A program made the translations under genes and the position numbers. From a virus: 49,888 bases of DNA. The stretch lies in IMG/VR virus record IMGVR_UViG_3300025574_000002, positions 1-49,888 of that record, one strand, 5' to 3'. Of the stretch, positions 32,618 to 39,909 are shown one piece after another; position 1 is the stretch's first letter, and every line of letters begins with the position of its first letter. The notes beneath the pieces were generated by a model. The model did no database searches. It was given only the letters and a program-made list of their open reading frames with translations, and was not told the DNA's origin.

Positions 32618-33814
32618 ATGCCAGACCCCGCAGAAGTAAAAGTAGAACAACTCCCAACCATAACACAATCTACCCCGGCACCTCAGTCTACTCCAAAGGC
32701 TGCTGAGGAAATGACATTCAACTCGCTGGAGGATATAGATGTTGAGCAGTTGCCAGAACAGAGTAAAGAAGGGTCAACAAAGGTTGAAGCTCCAGTGAAG
32801 GTTGAACCCCCTGAAAAGAAGATTGAAGAGGTAAAACTAAAATCAGAATCAAAATCAGAGGGCGAGAAGAAAGGCGAGGGTAATACTGAGGAGTCTAAAC
32901 TTCCTTCATACCTAAAAGCTCCAAAGACAGAAGGGAAGGTAGAAGAGTCGGGTGAGGGGAAGGGGGTTATTAAACCTATTCTCCCTAAACCAGATACAAG
33001 AGATTTCACAGGCTTCTCAAAGGAAGAAGCTGATGCTGGTAGAAAGATGGCTAATGATGCTTTTGCTATCTATAAGAAAGCAATATCAGATAGGAATGAA
33101 TTGAGTAAGTTGAAAGATACTTCTTATCTCCAGCACCCTAATGCTTATACACTAGACCCTGAGTTTCGGAAAACACAAGTTCAATTATCCTTTGCTCAGA
33201 AAGAAGCGAATTACTGGGAGAATCAGCTATCAGAGATGGACTCTGGTAAGCCGCTAGTTCCTATTACTGGATTTGACAGTAAGACAGGTCATCCAATACT
33301 TGGTCAACCTATCCCTGCTACCAAGGCACTGGAGGAAAAGGTTAGAATGATGATTCATAATTGCTATCAAGCAGGACAGGACTTTCAGACAAAGTTGGCA
33401 GAGTATCCTGCTAGATATGCTAGTCAGATTAAAAATAGTGTAGCAGGTATTGAGGATTTCCGTAAACAACAATTTGGTTGGGTTAATGACTCCAAGATGC
33501 TAGACTACTCTATCAATATAGAAGGTCTTGGGGAAAGAACTCTCAAACAGATAGGGGAGGATGTTAACAAGATGATTCCACCTTGGATGCACTCTAGTCC
33601 TGCTGTCCCACTTATTCAAGACTTAGTAATCTCAGTCCGATTATTACAGGCTGAGTTGGCGGAGGCAAAGATAACAAAAGCTGTTGAGACATATAAGGAA
33701 AATGAGCAAGAATTGGTAGAGCCTTCTAGCAGAGAAAAGAGTTCTAGTCGAGGAAAGGGGCAGAAGGTTCATGGGGTAGATGAGTTTGTAACAGACCCAT
33801 CTCTAGGTATTTAG
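32618..33814 (+). CDS. Putative scaffolding protein
   Basis: 398 residues. The first 130 are very acidic and Lys/Glu/Pro-rich (disordered), followed by helical segments (DAGRKMANDAFAIYKKAISD, LSFAQKEANYWENQLSEM) and a basic tail (SSREKSSSRGKGQ). This charge layout and the position directly before the major capsid gene are typical of scaffolds that shape the prohead and are then released. Confidence 0.7.
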   Translation: MPDPAEVKVEQLPTITQSTPAPQSTPKAAEEMTFNSLEDIDVEQLPEQSKEGSTKVEAPVKVEPPEKKIEEVKLKSESKSEGEKKGEGNTEESKLPSYLKAPKTEGKVEESGEGKGVIKPILPKPDTRDFTGFSKEEADAGRKMANDAFAIYKKAISDRNELSKLKDTSYLQHPNAYTLDPEFRKTQVQLSFAQKEANYWENQLSEMDSGKPLVPITGFDSKTGHPILGQPIPATKALEEKVRMMIHNCYQAGQDFQTKLAEYPARYASQIKNSVAGIEDFRKQQFGWVNDSKMLDYSINIEGLGERTLKQIGEDVNKMIPPWMHSSPAVPLIQDLVISVRLLQAELAEAKITKAVETYKENEQELVEPSSREKSSSRGKGQKVHGVDEFVTDPSLGI

Positions 33815-33820
33815 CATACC

Positions 33821-33838
33821 TTGGCATGATAATTGCTT
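33821..33838 (+). promoter_or_regulatory. Sigma-54-type promoter before the major capsid gene
   Basis: CTTGGCATGATAATTGCTTA has GG at 33823-33824 and GC at 33835-33836 with ten bases between and the consensus TTGCT. Predicted start about 33848, leaving a leader of about 124 bases. It begins 7 bases after the scaffold stop, so the capsid gene gets its own promoter. Confidence 0.82.
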
Positions 33839-33892
33839 ACTAATAACTTGCTTCTGCTGGTAAAGGGCATTACCATTCGCTACTTATTTTCT

Positions 33893-33936
33893 AAAGGGCA
33901 TTAGAGTCACAGTTAACAACTGTCTCTAATGCCTTT
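33893..33936 (+). repeat. Strong hairpin in the capsid leader
   Basis: AAAGGGCATTAGAG pairs with CTCTAATGCCTTT with one bulge, and ACAGTT/AACTGT closes the stem on a 3-base loop. It is followed by a mixed GTGCTTT rather than a pure T run. It could stabilise the 5' end of the capsid mRNA or partly stop read-through from the upstream operon. Confidence 0.65.
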
Positions 33937-33971
33937 GTGCTTTAAGGGACTACAAAAAGAAAATAATTTAT

Positions 33972-35297
33972 ATGCCTGTATGGTATAGTCAGCCGTCTAC
34001 TTTTGGTAACGCTACTACAGAAGATGTCAGTAGGTTTAATCAACTTCCATTTTACCTCGTTCGAAATGAGGTAAAGCAATTTCCAACTTGGTCTGTCTTT
34101 GACCAACTCTATGGAGATATTGATTGGCAAGCAAATGAAGGTAATGTGATGAAAGGTGTTACGCCTCAGCGTTCTCCAGTTAGTCGCTCTTTCTTTCATC
34201 CAAATGCCCTTACTAAAGTTCCTAGTAAAGACATCTATCAAGTCACTGAGTCTGTTGAGCAAGCATTGCTTTATAGTCATCAATATGAATCTTATCAATT
34301 TAACTTCCTGCCATCTTTTACGGCATTCTGGAAGACATACTTGCAGTTTGCAAACACTGACATTGTTCGCCAGATAGCAGTTAGTAATAACCAATTCATT
34401 GAGACAATGATGTGGGAAGGTTCTCCTTACTACTACATTGCTGGTGTTGGTCTCCAATACGGAGCGCCTACCCAACTTGGTAATGATTCATTCAATGCAG
34501 CTAATAGTAAGACTGCTGCATGGTTGAATGCTGTTACTCTTGGAACTGGTGGTGTTGCTGGCATCTCAACTACAGGTCTACGTCTCCGAGATGTGTTCAA
34601 CGCCTTTATGAATTTGCAAGAGGATTTGGCTGCTCCTGCTTTTGATGGAGCTAAGAACATGCCCAAAGATAACGAGGGTTTGAAGGGTAAGTATACTTTA
34701 CTTGTTCCCTCTGAGGATTTCTTGAACTTCTCATTTGACCCTGACGTATTGAATAAACTTCAAGGTCTTGCTCCATGTGACTTGAATTTGTTGTTTAATG
34801 ATTTCAAAGGTCTTTTGTTTGGGTTTCTAACCTGCAAAATTAACAAGTATCCTGTTCGCTATAATACAGCTGATGTTGGGGATGGTAATGGCAATGTATT
34901 GTATTCTGCAGGAACTCCAATTGCCCCTGAAATCTTTGATGCGACAGATAATAAGTGGAAACCAAATCCTTATTACACTAGTCGTGTTACTGCTCCATTC
35001 ACTATCACTTGGATGCTTGGTGCTGACCGTGCTAAGACTATCAAAGTTGGGCCTCCCCCGAAAGAGTTTGCTACGACTAATATGTCTGGAAAGAAGTTCT
35101 ATTCTATGCGCTGGAATGGGGAAGTTCAGCTGACTGACCAAGTATTGATATTCGATGCTAATGGAACTCCTTCTCTTAACAACTATGGCAAGCAACTTAA
35201 ATTTATTTCTGAGTTGACTCATGGTTATTTGGAAGGTGAACGTCGTCATGCCTTCCCAATCTTGTCTAAGAGAACTCGTCCTAGTAATGTTGCCTGA
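33972..35297 (+). CDS. Major capsid protein
   Basis: 441 residues. Order (portal, scaffold, this gene), size, and Phe/Tyr/Pro-rich beta-type composition (FHPNALTKVP, SYQFNFLPSFTAFWKTY, MMWEGSPYYYIAG) fit a HK97-fold major capsid protein. It has its own sigma-54-type promoter, and a strong terminator lies after the following gene, as expected for the most abundant virion protein. Assignment is by context and composition; no alignment could be run. Confidence 0.8.
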   Translation: MPVWYSQPSTFGNATTEDVSRFNQLPFYLVRNEVKQFPTWSVFDQLYGDIDWQANEGNVMKGVTPQRSPVSRSFFHPNALTKVPSKDIYQVTESVEQALLYSHQYESYQFNFLPSFTAFWKTYLQFANTDIVRQIAVSNNQFIETMMWEGSPYYYIAGVGLQYGAPTQLGNDSFNAANSKTAAWLNAVTLGTGGVAGISTTGLRLRDVFNAFMNLQEDLAAPAFDGAKNMPKDNEGLKGKYTLLVPSEDFLNFSFDPDVLNKLQGLAPCDLNLLFNDFKGLLFGFLTCKINKYPVRYNTADVGDGNGNVLYSAGTPIAPEIFDATDNKWKPNPYYTSRVTAPFTITWMLGADRAKTIKVGPPPKEFATTNMSGKKFYSMRWNGEVQLTDQVLIFDANGTPSLNNYGKQLKFISELTHGYLEGERRHAFPILSKRTRPSNVA

Positions 35298-35331
35298 TGT
35301 CAAAACAAGAAAAACATATAAAATAAATATT

Positions 35332-35919
35332 ATGAATATTATAACTAAACTCTTCGAAGACTTTCTTAATCTTGTTAAGAAGCCTATCACCATTGGTGCT
35401 CTTGCTTTTGGTCTTGTTACCTCTAGCCAAGCACTCGTAGTAACTGGAACTGTCCTTCCCGGCCTTTGGACTAATGTTCTCACCGGGCCAGTTAATGTTA
35501 GTCAAATTGTTCTTATAGCTCCGGTTGCTACTAATGCATCTGGTATATTTGTGGACAGTGCAACTAGCAATTTGACTTATGTTACACTTGCTTACACCAA
35601 TGTAATTAGCTATTTGACTAATAGTATGACTATGACTAATAGTTATGTTGCTGGTCAGTGGAATCCATTCTACACTAACTATTGGGGTGTTCCAACATTC
35701 CTAACGAATAGTGTTGGAACTAACTATGTCTTGGTGGATTGTGCAAATATAGTTCCTTCACAGACCAACAGTTATCCTGCACTGGCTCTTGGCGTTGCTG
35801 CTTCAAGCACAACTGTTATCCAGAACATTAACCAGAACTTCTATCGTGGCATCTGGGTTACTAATTCTAGTAGCTCTCCCGGCCCTTTGACCTACACAGT
35901 CACCTATACAGCACGGTAA
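35332..35919 (+). CDS. 195-residue Asn/Thr-rich protein with signal-like N-terminus, co-transcribed with capsid
   Basis: ATG 35332 gives MNIITKLFEDFLNLVKKPITIG, then a hydrophobic stretch ending ...SSQALVV that resembles a secretion signal. The rest is Asn/Thr/Ser/Tyr-rich beta-type sequence with repeated TN pairs. It could be a head decoration or a fibre-like protein. It shares the capsid transcript and is followed directly by a terminator, so it is likely made in large amounts. Confidence 0.6.
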   Translation: MNIITKLFEDFLNLVKKPITIGALAFGLVTSSQALVVTGTVLPGLWTNVLTGPVNVSQIVLIAPVATNASGIFVDSATSNLTYVTLAYTNVISYLTNSMTMTNSYVAGQWNPFYTNYWGVPTFLTNSVGTNYVLVDCANIVPSQTNSYPALALGVAASSTTVIQNINQNFYRGIWVTNSSSSPGPLTYTVTYTAR

Positions 35920-35926
35920 TTCATTC

Positions 35927-35974
35927 GGGGTAGGGTTGCAGTAACTTCTACTGTAACCCTACCCTTTCTATTTT
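35927..35974 (+). terminator. Strong intrinsic terminator after the capsid unit
   Basis: GGGTAGGGTT (35928-35937) pairs with AACCCTACCC (35955-35964), with CAG/CTG extending the stem, followed by TTTCTATTTT. The next gene's ATG starts at once after the T run. Confidence 0.85.
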
Positions 35975-36319
35975 ATGCTTAGAGTCATTACAATTTGTGA
36001 AAAGAATGTAGTTCCTGTCCCGGCAAAAGCAATTACAGTGGCAGCTAACAAAACAACTGTTGTCGTTCCTGACCTTACATCTTCTCTCTTGGGTGCAAAT
36101 AATTCTCACGAGACTGCAGCTATTACCATCCAGAACACGGGAACAGCAAATGATGTGTATTATGCCTTTGGACAAGATTGCGATAATGTTACTAACTTTC
36201 ATGGGTTGTTACAAGCAGGTGTAATGCTTAACTGCCCAACTACTCAACAGGTAAGTGTATTCACAGCAACTGGAACAACGATAGCAGTTTGTATCCTAAA
36301 ACGTATAGGTGGACTATGA
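35975..36319 (+). CDS. 114-residue small virion-type protein
   Basis: A beta-rich protein (MLRVITICEKNVVPVPAKAI..., AAITIQNTGTANDVYYAFG, FTATGTTIAVCILKR) of a type found in phage structural blocks with the NTG-x-A...FG pattern. It starts right at the end of the terminator and overlaps the next gene by 4 bases. Likely a minor decoration or fibre-associated protein. Confidence 0.55.
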   Translation: MLRVITICEKNVVPVPAKAITVAANKTTVVVPDLTSSLLGANNSHETAAITIQNTGTANDVYYAFGQDCDNVTNFHGLLQAGVMLNCPTTQQVSVFTATGTTIAVCILKRIGGL

Positions 36320-37134
36320 TTAGATATTTGTTATCTTTAGTGTTTGTAACCAGTGTGGTAGCTGGGTCTCCTACGTTAAATCCTGTGTTGAGTGGTGGTG
36401 GAAGTGGTGGAAGTGGTGGCGGCGTCCTACAGCCAGCACAGTTTTATGGCAGCATCGCGGTGACGAATAGACAGCCAATCGTGAATTTTGATCATGTGCA
36501 AAGCATCAATTATTCCGACGCTGGCAATAATTTATTGCTAGACGATAACGGACTCTATGACCCTGCAAACGATGTGTATGCAATCCTTGTCGGTGACCAA
36601 AGAATTTTGAATGACGTAGTTGGTTCTAATGTTTTGGACTTTTCAGGAAATGGCAACCCGATTCGAGCATATAATAACTGGCGATTCTTCGGCACCATAA
36701 CCGGCAACGGCAGCGACCTGACGAATATAAATTCGATGAATATCGTCGGGGCAGTTTTTAATCCAAATGGCGGCTCCGGCGTAACGATGAACTTTGGAAT
36801 TTTGGCAAGCAAAGGACTTGTAAGCGATACCGGAACTAGGTCCATATCGGGTTTTTCATTCAACGGCACCACTGTTACTGCCACCAACGGCGTGGCTTCT
36901 TATGCAACCAGCACGACAACCGTGCCAGTAATTGCAACTGGTTTCACTAACACAACCGGCGTCACCGGGTTTCTTCCAATAACTGCGGCAACCGGGCTTG
37001 TGCGTTATGACTGCCAGTCAAACATTGTTTCAACGTCGGCCACTGTGACCAGTCCAATGGATGTCGTCCTTCAAAACAAAGGCTGGGCGACATGGACGAC
37101 GATAACCACCAACGGACTTTTCCACGCATGGTAA
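36316..37134 (+). CDS. Fibre-like protein with signal peptide and GNGSDLTN motif
   Basis: ATG 36316 (ATGA overlap) gives MIRYLLSLVFVTSVVAGSP, a clear signal-type start, then a Gly/Ser linker (residues about 30-40), and later ITGNGSDLTNINSMNIVGA near 132-150. This GNGS-LTN-x-N motif recurs in fibre-like proteins of Verrucomicrobiota-type genomes and their phages. From about 36430 the DNA is noticeably richer in GC than the upstream capsid region. Likely a surface or tail fibre component, perhaps a recent acquisition. Confidence 0.55.
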   Translation: MIRYLLSLVFVTSVVAGSPTLNPVLSGGGSGGSGGGVLQPAQFYGSIAVTNRQPIVNFDHVQSINYSDAGNNLLLDDNGLYDPANDVYAILVGDQRILNDVVGSNVLDFSGNGNPIRAYNNWRFFGTITGNGSDLTNINSMNIVGAVFNPNGGSGVTMNFGILASKGLVSDTGTRSISGFSFNGTTVTATNGVASYATSTTTVPVIATGFTNTTGVTGFLPITAATGLVRYDCQSNIVSTSATVTSPMDVVLQNKGWATWTTITTNGLFHAW

Positions 37135-37156
37135 CACTAAAGGACGAAAGTTAATT

Positions 37157-37417
37157 ATGAAATTTCTTAAAAAGCTTTTAGGCCGGAAACTTTATTATGC
37201 GGCGGCGCTGCTATCCGCCGGTTGCGTCATTGTAATGCTATTTTCTGGCTGTGCTACGCATGGCGGCTGGCCGTGCTGGGCTTGGAAAGCAAATACTGAC
37301 CAGAAGAATGAGAGATATGCCGAACAACAACTGGATATTGCCTGCACTAATTTATTAAACGCAGCGAACGCTTTGAAAAGTCATCCTTGGCCTACAAATT
37401 TGCCGCCTAGTAAATAA
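37157..37417 (+). CDS. 86-residue lipoprotein
   Basis: Basic start (KKLLGRK), hydrophobic span and lipobox LFSGC (Cys near 31), then a Trp/Cys-containing mature part ending in SHPWPTNLPPSK. Targeted to a host membrane. First of three lipoproteins in this block. Confidence 0.65.
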   Translation: MKFLKKLLGRKLYYAAALLSAGCVIVMLFSGCATHGGWPCWAWKANTDQKNERYAEQQLDIACTNLLNAANALKSHPWPTNLPPSK

Positions 37418-37435
37418 GATACTGAACAAAAATTT

Positions 37436-37663
37436 ATGAAAAAACCAACAACTCCAATGCAAGAAAAACAGGACGAAAACTATAGGCGCGAAGCCGATTG
37501 GCTCCATGCCGTGGTTCTACGGCTGGCGCGCAAGTCAATAAATCGCGTGGTAAAGACGGTGCTCACGCGAGCCTATGAGCGTGGCCAGATAGACAGCATC
37601 ATCATGCACCAAATGGCCGCGTGCTGTGACCGCATCTTGTGGCCGAATCGCAACAACGAATAA
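37436..37663 (+). CDS. 75-residue basic helical protein
   Basis: Arg-rich helix (VVLRLARKSINRVVKTVLTRAYERGQI) and a C-terminal CCDRILWP. GC-rich codon use. No family recognised; lies between two lipoprotein genes. Confidence 0.55.
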   Translation: MKKPTTPMQEKQDENYRREADWLHAVVLRLARKSINRVVKTVLTRAYERGQIDSIIMHQMAACCDRILWPNRNNE

Positions 37664-37680
37664 GTAATCCTGACTAATTT

Positions 37681-38067
37681 ATGAAAACCAACCTGTTCCT
37701 AATCGTCCTAGCCCTGTCCTTCGCGGGCTGCGCGTCTGGTGAACCATTGCCGGTTGACCATCCGCCCGTGTTCGCGCTCGTGATGCAGAACACCAACGGC
37801 ATCCCCGATGTGGCTATCGGCTACTACCTTTCGCCCGCTGCGCCAGACTTTACGCTGGGCGTAAATTCCACCAACCTCACCCGGCTTGGCACGGCAGCGG
37901 GCGCAGCGGTCAACTCGTTTCCGATTCCAACCAACGTGCCGCTCGGCTCACTGTTGACCGGCGTGGCCACCAATTATGATGGCCGCGTGAGTATCTACTC
38001 TGCACCTATCGTGTTTACCAATCAACCGCCGCCGCGCCCCGCCACGCCGAATGCAGTTGTGGAATAA
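37681..38067 (+). CDS. 128-residue lipoprotein
   Basis: MKTNLFLIVLALSFAGCASG has a lipobox FAGC at residue 17. The mature part is Pro/Asn/Thr-rich beta-type (IPDVAIGYYLSPAAPDFTLG, TNLTRLGTAAGAAV). Among the GC-richest genes in the window. Possibly surface-exposed on the infected cell; function unknown. Confidence 0.65.
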   Translation: MKTNLFLIVLALSFAGCASGEPLPVDHPPVFALVMQNTNGIPDVAIGYYLSPAAPDFTLGVNSTNLTRLGTAAGAAVNSFPIPTNVPLGSLLTGVATNYDGRVSIYSAPIVFTNQPPPRPATPNAVVE

Positions 38068-38075
38068 ATAAAGTT

Positions 38076-38357
38076 ATGTCGCAATTCAACGATGACGAAA
38101 AGCGAAGACTGTTTCAAACGCTGGATATGCACAGCGACCAAAACGCGAAGATTGAGCGTGGGCTTTATGGCGACCCAGAAAACAAAGTAAAGGGCGCGCT
38201 TGACCAGATTGAAGATTTGAAGGGTCAAATTCATAAAATCGAATACTGGATTTTGAAGCACAATTTGAAGACCGCATTTATTTCTGGAGTAACCGCCTCT
38301 GTGGTGTTGTTTGCAAAAATGGTTGGGTCATGGTTTTTCATGCGTTCAGAGAAATAA
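38076..38357 (+). CDS. 93-residue membrane protein, holin-like
   Basis: A charged N-terminal half with GDPENKVKGALDQIEDLKGQI (coiled coil) and one C-terminal span, TAFISGVTASVVLFAKMVGSWFF. This build is common in small phage membrane proteins annotated as holins. It sits in a membrane/lipoprotein cassette that may be the lysis module. Confidence 0.5.
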   Translation: MSQFNDDEKRRLFQTLDMHSDQNAKIERGLYGDPENKVKGALDQIEDLKGQIHKIEYWILKHNLKTAFISGVTASVVLFAKMVGSWFFMRSEK

Positions 38358-38358
38358 T

Positions 38359-38586
38359 ATGCAATCCTTTCTTCAAGATATTCAAGATTTGATAACCTTT
38401 CTGGAACAATATAAACTGGCAATCATGTTTGCAGGTGGTTGGTTCCTTCATAAGTTTATCCCTTACTGTAAAGACAATGGTGGTTTGAAGACTGTGATTC
38501 AAGCTATCTGGTATAACCCCACAGTTACGAAAGAAATAAAACAAGATGAAAAAGTTACTTCTATTCCCACTGCTCCTGTCAGTTAG
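38359..38586 (+). CDS. 75-residue membrane protein overlapping a lipoprotein gene
   Basis: ATG 38359 follows the previous stop by 1 base. One hydrophobic span (LAIMFAGGWFLHKFI) lies near residues 20-34, with a basic/polar C-terminal half. Its 3' end overlaps the following lipoprotein gene by 41 bases in another frame, a layout like inner/outer spanin pairs, although this protein is short for an inner spanin. Confidence 0.5.
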   Translation: MQSFLQDIQDLITFLEQYKLAIMFAGGWFLHKFIPYCKDNGGLKTVIQAIWYNPTVTKEIKQDEKVTSIPTAPVS

Positions 38587-38806
38587 TATTCTAGCTGGCT
38601 GTAATACCACTACAGCAACATATACTAATGGTCCTGTTACCATGAAAGTTAGTAATATGCGTGAAGCATGGTCAACTGACTCTTATGACTGGCAGTTTAG
38701 CACCAATGGAGTATTTCATGCTACTGCTACAAAGAGTGGCCCCGATGCTACTACTGTTCAGGCATTTGCTAATATCGTTGGAGCAGCAATAGCAGCTAAA
38801 CCTTAA
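38546..38806 (+). CDS. 86-residue lipoprotein (possible outer spanin)
   Basis: MKKLLLFPLLLSVSILAGCN has lipobox ILAGC with Cys at 19. The mature part (ATYTNGPVTMKVSNMREAWS...) ends in an Ala-rich helix. The gene starts inside the membrane-protein gene upstream. Either an outer spanin or an exclusion lipoprotein. Confidence 0.6.
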   Translation: MKKLLLFPLLLSVSILAGCNTTTATYTNGPVTMKVSNMREAWSTDSYDWQFSTNGVFHATATKSGPDATTVQAFANIVGAAIAAKP

Positions 38807-38817
38807 TTGAATAGGTT

Positions 38818-39225
38818 ATGTTCACCCAAACCAAACTGCTAGTAAAGATTTCTCCTGACTACCTTGAGTTGCAGGAATATCTTTACTACAGTTCGGAACG
38901 GTTTGGGCAGTTGAGGACAATGACTGGTTCTGATGGTATAAGTGACCCAAAGTGGTTACAGGTGTTCTTGGAGAAGTTTGGGGAGTATCTTTGGTCAGGT
39001 ATAATACATGATGGTGGGTTTAAGAATAAACTAGAACAACTACAAGAAGATGGTTCTTGGGCACCTATCACACTAACAGAAAAACAAGATAATCAACTAA
39101 TAGATGAATGTATGGAATCTCAAGGTGCTCCTTGGCTAACAAGAGAACTTGTCTATGACGCACTTCAACTCTTTGGCTGGTCTGCATTTGACCATGACCG
39201 TTTAACCGCTCCTCCGCCACAATGA
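38818..39225 (+). CDS. DUF1353-like protein
   Basis: 135 residues with SDGISDPKWLQVF near 39-51, YLWSGIIHDGGFKNKL near 58-73 and a later LIDECMESQGAPW...VYDALQLFGWSAF, which follow the DUF1353 pattern (tDgaS, HD, aD..f...G). These phage proteins are common in lysis or tail regions with no proven role. Overlaps the next gene by 4 bases. Confidence 0.55.
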   Translation: MFTQTKLLVKISPDYLELQEYLYYSSERFGQLRTMTGSDGISDPKWLQVFLEKFGEYLWSGIIHDGGFKNKLEQLQEDGSWAPITLTEKQDNQLIDECMESQGAPWLTRELVYDALQLFGWSAFDHDRLTAPPPQ

Positions 39226-39818
39226 GACTTACCCTAATTATCTTGCTTATTGGCCTATCATGCTACGCTCAGAAGTCTACTGATTCTAGCTTCGGTGGTT
39301 ATGGTGTAGTATTCTACAACTACATAACAGTGTATGGAACTGTGTATGCTGTTAACTACATTGGGGATGGTAGTAGTCTAAGCAACTTACAGTCCACTAA
39401 TTTCATGGGAGTAATAGACCAATCTAACTTACCACCAACTATAGTGTATAGTGGTTTTGGAACACCATACTATATTGGTGGAGTGCTACTTAGCAACCAG
39501 ACTGTTACTGCTACGACATTCAAAGGTAATGTGACAGGTAACTTAACAGGTAATGTTACAGGTAACTTAACGGGCAATGTTACTGGCCCCTTTGGAACTA
39601 TAAGTCTATTTGTCACCAATAATGCTGAGGTAGGTAATAGTCTGACAGTTGATGGAGATACCATACTAAATAACGTGATAGTCAATGGGACTCTGTCTTT
39701 CACGGGAGCGTCAAGTTTGGTGACAACTAACTTACACATTTTCACTAATAGTCTCTTCACCCAAGGTTGGAACTTAGGCTTTACTAATGGCCTACTGATG
39801 AGTGCCAAACGATTTTAA
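39222..39818 (+). CDS. Fibre-like protein with signal peptide and GNxTGN repeats
   Basis: MRLTLIILLIGLSCYAQKS is a signal-type start. YIGDGSSLSNLQSTNFMG near 47-64 is the GNGSxLTNL-type motif, and residues near 102-121 are repeated GN(V/L)T units. The rest is Asn/Thr/Leu beta-type. Likely a receptor or surface-contact fibre part; the signal-type start is odd for a virion protein. Confidence 0.55.
   Translation: MRLTLIILLIGLSCYAQKSTDSSFGGYGVVFYNYITVYGTVYAVNYIGDGSSLSNLQSTNFMGVIDQSNLPPTIVYSGFGTPYYIGGVLLSNQTVTATTFKGNVTGNLTGNVTGNLTGNVTGPFGTISLFVTNNAEVGNSLTVDGDTILNNVIVNGTLSFTGASSLVTTNLHIFTNSLFTQGWNLGFTNGLLMSAKRF
39525..39584 (+). repeat. Five 12-bp tandem repeats (GGTAAYNTNACA) inside the fibre gene
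   Basis: Five adjoining 12-base units of the form GGTAATGTGACA / GGTAACTTAACA code for Gly-Asn-(Val/Leu)-Thr. The copy number could change by slippage without shifting the frame, altering fibre length. Confidence 0.75.
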
Positions 39819-39824
39819 CTTTAT

Positions 39825-39903
39825 GAGACACACTAGCAAGCCATGTGGCGGTGGTTCCTTGTTTACACTTAGTGTTGCAACTGTTGGTGTGTCTCTCTTT
39901 TAA
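39825..39903 (+). terminator. Terminator-like hairpin after the fibre gene
   Basis: GAGACACAC (39825-39833) pairs with GTGTGTCTC (39887-39895), followed by TCTTTT. The loop is long (53 bases) but holds an ACACT/AGTGT hairpin. It fills the only sizeable gap in this stretch, before the gene at 39910. Confidence 0.6.
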
Positions 39904-39909
39904 TTTATT

